Origin: Baffinella frigidus
Taxonomy: Eukaryota > Cryptophyceae > Cryptomonadales > Baffinellaceae
Direction: 5' to 3'
Length of the DNA stretch: 20,436 nucleotides
NCBI GenBank assembly: GCA_026770585.1
Contig: MU647167.1
Coordinates: forward strand, 18,914 to 39,349
Shown: one piece after another, positions 8,315-19,800 of the stretch
Layout of the letters: each line of letters starts with the position of its first letter
How positions within the stretch are numbered: position 1 is the stretch's first letter
Program-made: the position numbers and the translations under genes
Notes under the pieces: generated by a model
What the model was told of the DNA's origin: nothing
What the model saw: only the letters and a program-made list of their open reading frames with translations
Databases searched by the model: none

Positions 8315-11300
8315 GTGAGCTCAGGGGGAATCCGGCAATGTGCCGTCACGTCCGAGGATCCCGGGAGGAATTGTCGTTCTGGAGATGCAGCTGCACCCAG
8401 TGTCTCTCGTGCCGCTTTGCTTTCTTGGAACGTCGTGAAAGAAGCTTCGCAGATCGCCAAATCAGGGCATGCGGGAGTTGATCAGGAGTGATGAGTTTGA
8501 CAGCAACCCTGTGAGCATTACCTAGCTCTGCCTGGATTTTTTCTGGCTCGTCCTTGAAACAATTTAATGTCAGATATCCAGTACAGACGGGCGAACAGAA
8601 AGAACTTAGGACGAGCCAGCATAAAACTCAGGCAGAGCTAGAATGCACGGATAGCGTGCCGGGGGCTTTGGGGGGTTGAAAGGGCATAGCGATGCCGTGC
8701 AGAACCCTGAACCATGGAACCGAACCCCTGAATCCCAACCCCTAAACCCTAAACCCTAGACCCTAAACCCTAAACCCTAAACCCTAAACCCTCAACCCTA
8801 AAACCTGAACCCTAAACCCTAAACCCTCTAAACCCAAAACCCGAAACTCGAAACCTTAAACCTTAAAACCTAAACCCTAAACCCTAAACCCTAAGCGCAG
8901 GCGCATATCGATGCCGGCAAGAAGACGGTGACCGAGCGCGTGTATCTAACACTCGCTCGTGTGTGTCTAACACTCACCCGGGTGTGTCTTAACACTCGCT
9001 CAGGTGTATCTAACACTCGCTCATGAGTGTCCAACACTCACCTGAGTGTGTCTAACACTCGCTCATGTGTCTGTAACACTCGCATGGGTGTGTCTTACAC
9101 TCACCCCGCATCCGTACAGGCGCACATCGACGCCGGGAAGACGACGGTGACCGATTCGTTCTCTGGGGTTCTGTAACGTAAGGGGTGACTCTAAGGTGTG
9201 GCTCCAATTTCATACATTGGCGTTATCCCACAGGCGCACATCGATGCCGGGAAGACGACGGTGACGGAGCGCATCCTTTTCTACGCCAACGTCACCCGCC
9301 AGTTCGGCGAGGTCTTAACACTCGTCTGGGTGTGTCTAACACTCACCCGGGTGTGTCTAACACTCGCTCATGTGTGCCTAACACTCAACCGGGTGTATCT
9401 AACACTCGCTCATGTGTGACTAACACTCACCCCGAACCGAGCAGGCGCACATCGATGCCGGGAAGACGACGGTGACGGAGCGCATCCTCTTCTACGCCAA
9501 CGTCACCCGCCATTTCGGCGAGGTCCTACCACCAGCAACTCGTAGCAGCTTTTACCGGATCCTTGCAAGTATCCGGGTATGGTTTTTAATTTTATTTGTT
9601 CGTACGATCCTACGGTAGGAGGCCCTAGGGACCTGTGAATTGCTGACGGAGATATTCAAGGAGATATCCTTGGTTTGGCTGAAAATCACTACAGTACCCG
9701 ACCCGGTTATAAGCTGCTACTGGTTGCTGGTGGTATCCGACTATTCTCAAGTTGACATGCTGGGTGTACGGTGCAAATCCGTCAACTTTGGAGCTGGAAA
9801 GAGCCTTGGCGTACCAGATTGGTGGACCCAAATAGACTGAGACTGAGCCAGAGGTCTTGCCCTCCCCCAGCGCTCACGTGGCCAATTTCATATGGAAACT
9901 TTTGAAATTAAAAAAGGTTTCAATGAAAATTACTACACAACTGCTTTAATATTACATCCAAAGACCATTATGTGTAGTAAATTTCATTGCCCACGTTTTT
10001 TTAATTAATAATATTGCCACATTAAATTCTGAGGCGTTTTACGGGCGATGCAGTCGTGGACTTCCACGAGCCCTAAACCCTAAACCATGAACCCTAAACC
10101 CTAAACCCTAAACCCTAAACCCTAAACCCTAAACCCTACACCCTACACCCAAAACCATAAACTCTACACCCAAAATCTTAAAACCTGAACCCTACACCCT
10201 AAACCCTGGGCTGTTCGTACTAGGTACAAGAGGGGGACACAGTGATGGACTTCATGGCCCAAAAGCCCTAAACCCTAAACCCTAAACCCCAAACCCTATA
10301 CCCTAAAAATCACAAACTGCACCTTGGACCCTGGACCCTAGGTGCACGAAGGAGATACGGTAATGGATTTCATGAACCCTAAACCCTGAACCATACACCC
10401 TAAGCCTCAAACCCTACACCCTAAAACCTGAAGCCTAAATCCTAAACTCCAACCCCTAAACCCTGAACCCTAGGTACACGAAGGAGATACTGAAGGGGAC
10501 ACAGTAATTGACTTTAGAAGGGGGCATAGTAATTGACTTTAGAAGGGGACACAGTAATTGACTTTATGGACCAAGAGCGCGAGCGGGGCATCAACATCTC
10601 AGGGCATCCTAGCTCTGCCCGAGTAAAGTCGGGCGCGTAGATATTTCGCCCCCCCCCCCGAAATTTCACAGGTAGATTTCAAGGGGGGGGGGTCAAAATT
10701 TACCTGTGGGATTTCGGAGGGGGCGAAATGTCTACGCGCCCAACTTTCCTCGGACAGATCTAGGCATCCAACCAATGACAATGTAAACCTTGGCTCCTGG
10801 ACCCTAGGTACACGAAGGGGACACAGTGATGGACTTCATGGACCAAGAGCGCGAGCGGGGCATCACGATCTCAGCCGCGGCCATCTCGCTCGACTGGCAC
10901 GGCACACAGGTTTTGCCCTTTCAATTCGGGGGTGCGTTTAAGACACACCCGGGCGAGTGTTAGACACACACGGGTGAGTGTTAGACACACACGGGTGAGT
11001 GTTTAGACACACCCAATGGACGTCATGGACCAAGAGCGCGAGCGGGGCATCACGATCTCAGCCGCGGCCATCTCGCTCAACTGGCACGGCACACAGGCTT
11101 TGCCCTTGCAATTCGGGGGTGCGTATTAGACACGCCCGGGCGAGTGTTAGACACACCTGGGCGAGTGTCAGACACACCCGGGCGAATGTTAAACACACAC
11201 GAGCGAGTGTTAGACACACCCGGGCGAGTGTTAAACACACACGAGCGAGTGTTGGACACACACGGGTGAGTGTCAGACACGCCCAATGGACGTCATGGAC

Positions 11301-12407
11301 CAAGAGTGCGAGCGGGGCATCACAATCTCAGCCGCGGCAATCTCTCTCAACTGGCACGGCACACAGGTTTACCCCGTACAATTTGGGGGTGGGACACAGG
11401 TTTTCCCCATGCAATTCGGGGGTGGGTCTTGAGTTTTCCCCGTGCAGTTTGGGGGTGAGGTCACAGCACCCTACCGTATTTCATACGGTGGCGCCCTACG
11501 GAATGCCGGAATCAGGTCAACGCCGGAATGAGAGCGTCTCGCTCTCTCTCTCACACACACACACACACTCTCTCTCTCTCACACACACACACACACTCTC
11601 TCTCTCTCTCTCTCTCTCTCTCGCCATCTCCCTCTCCCTCTCACCCTCACCGCTTTCTGGTGGGCGGAGAATCTCATGTGGAAACAGGTTCAACTTAAAT
11701 CACCTTTTTGTGCTATCTTGCAGATCAACATCATCGACACACCCGGACACGTGGACTTCACGTGGGGCCTAGCTCTGCCTCAGTCGGGTTGACCGACTTT
11801 TCTCAAGTTGACATGCTGGGTTCACGGTACAAATCCGTCAACTTGGGGCCTAGCTCTGCCTCACTCGGGTTGTCCTACTATTCTCAAGTTGACATGCTGG
11901 GTGTGCGGTACAGATCCGTCAACTTTGGGGCGAAAAAGAGCCCGGGCTTGCCAAATTGGAGAGTAGAAATAGACGGAGACAACGCTCAGTGGTGTGGTGG
12001 GCAGATCAACATTATCGACACGCCCGGGCACGTGGATTTCACGATCGAAGTGGAGCAGAGCCTGCGGGTGCTGGACGGGGCTGTCTGGGACACATCAGGG
12101 TGAGTGTTGGACACACCCGGGCGGGTGTTAGACACACACGGGTGAGTGTTAGACACACATGAGCGAGTGTTAGACACACCCATATGAGTGCTAGACACAT
12201 CCTTATCTCATCCTGGTGAGCAGATCAACATCATCGACACGCCGGGGCACGTGGACTTCACGATTGAGGTCGAGCGGAGCCTGAGGGTGCTGGACGGGGC
12301 TGTGTGTGTCTTCGACGGCGTCGCTGGTGCGTTGGAGAGGAGAGGGGGAGAGAGAGAGAGGGAGAGAGGGAGAGGGAGATGGCGAGAGAGAGAGAGAGAG
12401 AGAGAGA

Positions 12408-12454
<47 letters not shown>

Positions 12455-15400
12455 TATGTGTGTGAGAGAGAGCGAAAGAGAGAGAGAGTGTGAGAGAGAG
12501 GTCGAGCGGAGCCTCCGCGTGCTTGACGGGGCTGTGTGCGTGTTTGACGGCGTTGCAGGTGCTCTCTCTCTCTCTCTTCCTCTCGCTCCCTCTCTCTTTA
12601 TCCCCTCTCTCTCCCCCCCTCTCTCTCTATCCCCTCTCCCTCTCTCTCCCTCTCTCCCTCTCTCTCTCTCTCCCTCTCTCTCTCTCCCTCTCTCTCTATC
12701 CCTCTCTCTTCCCTCTCTTTCTCGAACAAGTACCGTCTTTCCAAGAATTGCACCACAAATGGTCCACCCCTGCGGAATAATTCAAACTCCCTTCCAGAAC
12801 AAAACCCCTTCCAGAACTTTGACTTTTGGCCACGCTATTTCTTGCACCTCGAAGAGGCGTCAAGGCGCAGAGCGAGACGGTCCCTATTTTGTCTCGCCAG
12901 TTTGGTGGGCCCGGGCTCGTTTCTGCTCCAAAGTTGACGGATTGGTACCACAAACCCAGCTGGTCGACCACACAGCGGGCTACGAAGGGATGTTCGGGCG
13001 CTGAGAGCCCGAGTTTCCGTTACCTTATCCGTAGGAACCCCCCCATGTCCCTACGCGTTGCCTACTGTAGGGTCCTAGGTCTTATCGCTTACGGGTTATT
13101 CAAAATCCCCTCGAAGTCCGCTGTGTGGTCAAGAAAAGTCCAACAGGTGGCGGCCCAGAGCGAGACGGCCTATTTTGGCTCGCCAGTTTGGTGCGCCAGG
13201 GCTCGTTTCCGCTCCAAAGTTGACGGATTTGTACCGCGAACCCGGACTGTTGACTTAAGAAAAGTCCAACAGGCGTGGAAGCGCAGAGCGAGACGGTCTG
13301 GCGGCAAGCGAACAGTCTGATCTCCGATGGTGTTTGTAGGTCGGGTTTTGCATCCGTCGGCCACTCGAAGCCATGCCCAAAGCGACGGGTGTAAAGTCAC
13401 TCCGGTCATCCTACACGGGGCTATAGGTGTGTCCCCAGACGCCGCCCCCAATGCTCTTCTGCTGATGGCTGGGCGCGAACAGGCGTGGAGGCGCAGAGCG
13501 AGACGGTCTGGCGGCAGGCGAACAAGTACCAGGTCCCGCGGATAGTGTTCGTCAACAAGATGGACCGCGAAGGTGCTGCCTCCCTTTGGACCACTCAGCT
13601 CTAGGCGTGAGAGTGATACAGAAGCGAAGAAGAAGAAGATGAAGAAGAAAAAGAAGAACAAGAAGAAGAAGAAGAAGGAGGAAAGTGTTCGTCAACAAGA
13701 TGGACCGCGAAGGTACTGCCTCCCACGCCCCCCAACCACTCTGGAGGCTACGAAGCACGCCTTGCCCGGATATTTGGACATAACGTGACCAGAAATTGCT
13801 GACTTGTGGCGTGTTTCCTTAGAAACAATCCAATGATTAACTTTAGAATGTTCCGCGTAGTGTTTGTCAACAAGATGGACCGCGAAGGTACTGCCTGCCT
13901 CGCCCAAAAGGCTACGCACGTATGCACGCCAACCGATATGAACAAGAGATGTGAAAGCAACCGATGCGAGCAGCAGCAGCTACGCCAGCAACAGACACCA
14001 ACGCCATGAGAGATGAGAACATCAGCAGATATGACAACACCCGATGTCAACAAGATGGACCGCGAAGGTACTGCCTCCCACGCCCCCCCCAAAGCTACAA
14101 ACGAAACTACAAGCTACGAAAGGCTACGAACAGCAGACCACGCGAGGCTACCCAAGCACCCTTTTTAAATATCGATTGTAGGCGGTTTGTACCGAGCTGG
14201 TCACGTGTCGGCCCGCTTTTCGAGCCTGAGCACGACGCTCTCCTAAACTCTAAACCCTACACCCTAAACCCTCAACCCTAAACACTACACCCTAAACCCT
14301 AAACCATAAACCCCACACCCTACACCCTACACCCTAAACCCTAAACCCTAAACCCTAAACCCTAAACCCTAAACCCTAAACCCTAAACCCCAAACCCTAA
14401 ACCCTAAACCCCGAACCCCAACCCAGAGGTTGGGGTTCGGGGGCTCTCCTACACCCTAAACCCTCAACCCTCAACTCTAAACTCTAAACCCTAACCCTAA
14501 CCCAGGGGCCGACCTGAGCACGACGATCAAAGGGATCGGAGAACGTCTGGCATCCACACCTCTCGTGTAAAAGTCAATTCACCCACGAAATCTGTCAACC
14601 TAGAAACAAGGTACCCGTCATGCGTTCTTCGAAAATCGATTTTCGCCTCGGGTTGACTAATACAAAAACTCCGCCCTGGCAGTGCAGTGGCCCATACTTG
14701 TTTGACCAACCCAAGACGTCACATCGGAAGGCGTGTGGCCGCATCCAGCGCTGACCTGACGTCTTTCTGCGACAAACCCTAAACCCCTGAACTCTAAACC
14801 CTAAAACAGGAGCCGACCTGAGCACGACGCTCAAAGGGATCGAAGAACGTCTGGCATCCACACCTCTTGTGGTAAACCCTAAACCCTACACCCTACACCC
14901 TACACCCTACACCCTACACCCTACACCCTACACCCTACACCCTACACCCTTCTTCCTACACCCTGCACCCTACACCCTACACCCTGCACCCTACACCCTG
15001 AACCCTACACCCTAAACCCTAAACACTAAACACTAAACACTGACCACTAAATCCTCAGCCCTCAACCCTGAACACTCAACCCTGAACCCTAAACCCTAAA
15101 CCCTAAACCCTGAACCCGAATCCCGAAACCATAAGCCTTAAACCTGGAACCCTAAACCAAAAATCCTAAATCCTAACCCCTAAACACTCAACACCAAATC
15201 CACAAGACACCAAATACTAAACCCCAAATCCCAAACCTTAATCCAGATCCAGTGGCCCATCGGCGCCTACGGAAACTTCCAGGCTCGCATCCCCCCCCTC
15301 ATACTCTGTGCTTCGAAGGAATTTTTGACTAGAAATCCGGTCGAAATATCTGTGGTTATTACTATCTATTAAGACGTAGTCTAAAGTTGTCGCCCAGTTG

Positions 15401-16432
15401 ACTTCACGTTTTCAAGAGGCAGCCGTTTGACCAGAGCCTCGCCCCATGGCGGAGAGCCGCCATCTCGCAGCGGACCTCCGCCGTGCCTGCGAAGGCGCCT
15501 GGCGCTGCCCGGGTTTCTCTTTCTTCTCATACCGTCGACGAGCGCTGCAACAAGCTCCAGTCGCCGCTACTCCGCGGAAATCTGTGGTTATTACTATCTA
15601 TTCAAATTATTTGTACCGAGCAATTGTCATTTGGTGCCACGCAAATGAAGAGACCGCTCTGGGAAGTCCACTGTGTGGTTGCGAGGGGATCCAAGACCCG
15701 TAACCCTATGGTAGTTCGAAGCCCCAAAACCCGTAACCCTATGGTAGTTCGAAGAGTGGCTGGTATGGCTGGTATCGTCCAGTGGCCCATCGGTGCCTAC
15801 GCAAATTTCCAGAGATTGGGGGTACGGAACACGCACGGAACACGCAAGGCAGTCACGACCGACCGTCTGGCTTCGGCGTCCGTTCACATCGGTGCCTACG
15901 CAAATTTCCAGGCTCGATACCCTACACCCCAAAACCCAAACCCGAAACTCGAAACCCCAAACCCAAAACCCCAAACCCCAAACCCCAAAACCCCAAACCC
16001 CAAACCCCAAAACCCCAAAACCCCAAAATCCCAAACCCAAAACCCAAAACCCAAAACCCAAACCCTAAACTCCAAAAATCCCAAACCCGGAACCCTAAAC
16101 CCTCAACCCTAAACAGGGGGTGGTGGATCTGGTGAAGATGGAGGCTGTGTTCTTCGACGACGCCTCGGATGGCCGCGAGGTACTGCCCCCACGGACAAGT
16201 TCTAGCGCTGCCTCCCTCGGGTTCACCGAATTATTCTTAAGTTGACATGCTGGTTTTACGCTAAGAATCCGTCAATTTTGGAGTGAAAAAATGCCGTGAG
16301 CACGAATAGACCGAGACTGGATCTGCTGAAGATGGAGGCTGTCTTCTTCGATGACGCTTCGGACGGCCGCGAGGTACTCCCAACCTTTCTCTCGCTCTCT
16401 CTCTCGCTCTCTCTCTCTCGCTCTCTCTCTTG

Positions 16433-16481
<49 letters not shown>

Positions 16482-16781
16482 GCGAGGTACTCCCCCCAGT
16501 CAACTTTCTGTTGTTTCAGTCAACCCCTTTCTGTCAACTCTTTTTTCGTTGGTGGATGGTTTTCAGTCAACTCGCCGTTTGTTCGTGGATAATGTCTAGC
16601 GCTGCCTCCCTCGGTTGACCGACTATTCTCAAATTGACACGCTAGGTTTGGTCTGTCCCTCTCTCTGTCCCTCTCTCTCTCTCTCTCTCGTGTTGATAGT
16701 AGTAACCAAGGTCTTTCTATTTTGGTAGTAATCAAGGTCTTTCCGTGATGGTAGTAATCAAAGTCTTTCTCTCAGTAATCA

Positions 16782-16822
<41 letters not shown>

Positions 16823-19800
16823 CAGATAATGCGGCATCCACTCGACTCTGAGGAGGCGTCTGCCTTGGTCACGTTCCACTTAGCAGCGGCCGAGTTCCTT
16901 CCCCCCCGGATATCCGGGGAAACTGCGGTTCGAATCCAATGCAACTGGATAAGATGCTAGTACAAATAGTTTAGATGGACTGTATCCGTGAAGCCCTTGG
17001 TGGCTTCTAAGTGGTAAACCCTAAAGTTGCCTCGTTGGCAGATAATGCGGCATCCACTCGACTCTGAGGAGGCGTCTGCCTTCATGCAATCCAAGGGCAT
17101 CGCCCCTCCGAAGGTGAATCTCATCTCGGACCATACCAGAATCTGTCCTGAAGAAAAGGCGTAAGATAGCATCATTTGATGCCTAAAATAGCATATACAC
17201 CCTTACCTTCCGCATGGGGAGCCTAAGATAGCGGGACAGATTCTGTCTTGGTCCGAAATTAAATGGTCGCTCCACTCTTGCTAGTCAACAGAAATTGAGG
17301 GCAACAACTGGGGGACCCTAATTTCATCTATGAACATACCACAATCTGTCCAAGTAAAATGGCGTAAGATAGCATTATTTTATGCCTAAAATAGCATATC
17401 CACCCTTATTTTCGGCGTTGGAAGCCTTAAGAAGCGAGACAGATGCTGAACTGTTCCGAAATTGAACTGCGAACATAATCAGGTGGCTGCAGGGCGAGAC
17501 GGGCCCGAGAGGTGAAGTCAATGTAAATACTCGCTCTGTCCGAGTAAAGTTGGGCACGTAGATATTTCGCCCCCCCTGAAATTTTACAGGTAGAGTTCAT
17601 GGGGGGGGGTCAAAAATTTATCTGCGAAATTTCGGGGGGGGCGAAATATCTACGTGCCCAACTTTACCCGGAGAGATCTAGAAATACTCGCTCTCATAGG
17701 GACCTTGTAATATTGGGCAATTGGCTCCAATTCACTATGCGTGGAGGATATCCCTTAGGTGCCCAGTAGGCTCATACGCCCTACGGTAGGGCTCTAGGAC
17801 CTGCCTAGGACCTCTTGCGGGTCAATTTTGACCGGCTGGCCACTTAAGAGATACGCAAATTCGCGATTAGGGTGACTGCCACCGGGTGAACTTTGAACTT
17901 TTCATTTTTTTAAGGAGACTCTTTCAATTTCATCTATGTTAGCCCTTTTCAGGTACAAAACTTGGTCACGTGACGCTCAGATTCCAGGGGTACGTGACCC
18001 CCAGATTCTCGGGGCCTTGGAAGATCCGTACCACACGAGGCTATCCATGCGAACAGATTCATAAGTCAACTATTGGATTATTGCCCAGGAAACACGCCAA
18101 AAGTCAGCATTTGATCACGTTTCCGTACGGACATCCGTACGGAAACGTGTTCATTTCCCCACAAATGTTAAAATGTCCTTTTATTATGTTCGCATGGATA
18201 GCCTCGTGTGGTAGTCCACCGAATGGAAAGCAAACAGCTGGCCGGGACGCGTAGGATATGCCCGCGTTGGGACACGTGAATGCCGTGGGATAGGCCCGCC
18301 TCGGGACACAGGAACAGCGTAGGCTGCCCAGGACGCATGGGCAGGTGGGCCAGCTTCGCCTCCTCTGCCACCTGCTCATGTTCGAACTTTATCTTAGTAT
18401 ACGTTGTGTACTCGGTGCCCGCGAGGCGCTCGTCGAAACGCTCTCCACTTTTGAGGACAACGTCATTATTTCAGTCATAAAATCGAGGCTTAGAATAGCA
18501 TGACTCGGCTTTAAAAGTCTTTTTACACCATCGAGTATGTTTTTTCCCCCCGAGATTGGATTGCGCACGTGCGCAGGTGGCTGAAGAGGCACGGCTGGCC
18601 CGAAAGGTCACCTACCCAGAGTCGTATATTACCTACCCAGAGTCGTATATCACCAAGTATACAACGTATATCACCAAGTATTCAACGCATAATCGTATAT
18701 CACCAAGTATACAACGTATACTAAGACAAATTGCGCACGTGCGCAGGTGGCGGAAGAGACGAGGAGGCCCTGGTCTCTAGTACTCTGGCACAACGCATTA
18801 CAACCATGGTTTTACATGGCTTCTAACGCCAGATGGCTTTGAGCCACCTAGTGTAAGCAATTTCATAGGGAAACGGTTTTTATCCAAAATTTTCTGGCAG
18901 TTAAATTTACTACACAGAATGAGTTTTACTAGTAATATTAAAGCATTCGTGCAGTAATTTTCATTGAATCAAAAGTTTTGAATCGAAACCGTTTTCCCAT
19001 GAAATTGGGGGGATTCCTAACTGCGAACATAAATGGCCCTGCCAGGCCCTGGTCCGTGGTACTATGGTAAAAAGCATTACAATTATTGTTTTACGTGGTT
19101 TATAATTGTTTTACACGTAAAACCGTGTAATGTAAGCGATTGGGGGTGGTCCTAATCGCGCGCATAAGCAGGTCCTAATTGCGCGCATAAGCAGGTGGCT
19201 GAAGAGGCAACGCTGGCCCGCGAGGCCCTCGTGGACACTTTGTCCACTTTTGACGACAAAGTCATGGAGCGCTTCCTGGAGCACGACTCCTCGCTGGAGG
19301 GGGTGCCTGCAGATATGATTGCCCAGGTGCACTCTCTCTCGAATATTCTAGAAGAATCTCGAACACTCTCGAATATTCACGAACGCTCTAGCTCTGCCTG
19401 GGTTAATCTGGTCTCTTCAAAGGAGACCGGAAGTTGATTCCCCGGGTTTCTTGTACAAATTCGTCAACTTTTGGAGTGAATCACATCAGTCAACCCGCCT
19501 GTCAACTTGGTGCATGACTCCTCGCTTGAGGGGTTCCCGCGGACATGATTGCCCGGGTGCAATCTCGAACATTCTGGAACATTCTCGAACATTAGGGTAG
19601 TTGAGCCTACGGTATTGACTGCGAACATTCTAAAACAATCTCGAACACTCTGACTGGGATAATCTGGTCTCCTCACGATGAGGAGACCGGAAGTTGATTC
19701 CCCGGGTTTGTGGTACAAATTCGTCACCTTTTGGAGTGAACTATATCAGTCAACTCCTCGCTTGAGGGGGTGCCCGCGGACATGATTGCCCAGGTGCACT

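Larger units (their letters stand above)
10071..10470 (+). repeat. CCCTAAA/CCCTACA arrays interrupted by exon 3 fragments
   Basis: Telomere-like blocks, C-rich strand sense, alternate with the 5' fragments of exon 3. Several fragments take their acceptor AG from a CCCTAG of the array. Confidence 0.88.

Noticed and set aside
7830-8481. Long overlapping frames on both strands around 8 kb (189 codons each)
   Set aside because: They are shadows of EF-G2 exon 1 in GC-rich DNA; only the frame from 8030 joins to the EF-G motifs.
8941-9432. CRISPR-like array
   Set aside because: Units are contiguous about 20-bp repeats with variation but no unique spacers, inside a eukaryotic intron.
11533-12780. 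Long open frames rich in Ser-Leu or Arg-Glu
   Set aside because: They are translations of CT and GA microsatellites.
14242-15240. Chromosome end (true telomere)
   Set aside because: The arrays are internal, degenerate, interrupted by exons and flanked by coding sequence on both sides.
15483-16135. Open frames rich in PKPQNPK repeats
   Set aside because: They are translations of CCCAAAACCCC telomere-like repeat, open only because the repeat lacks stops in that frame.
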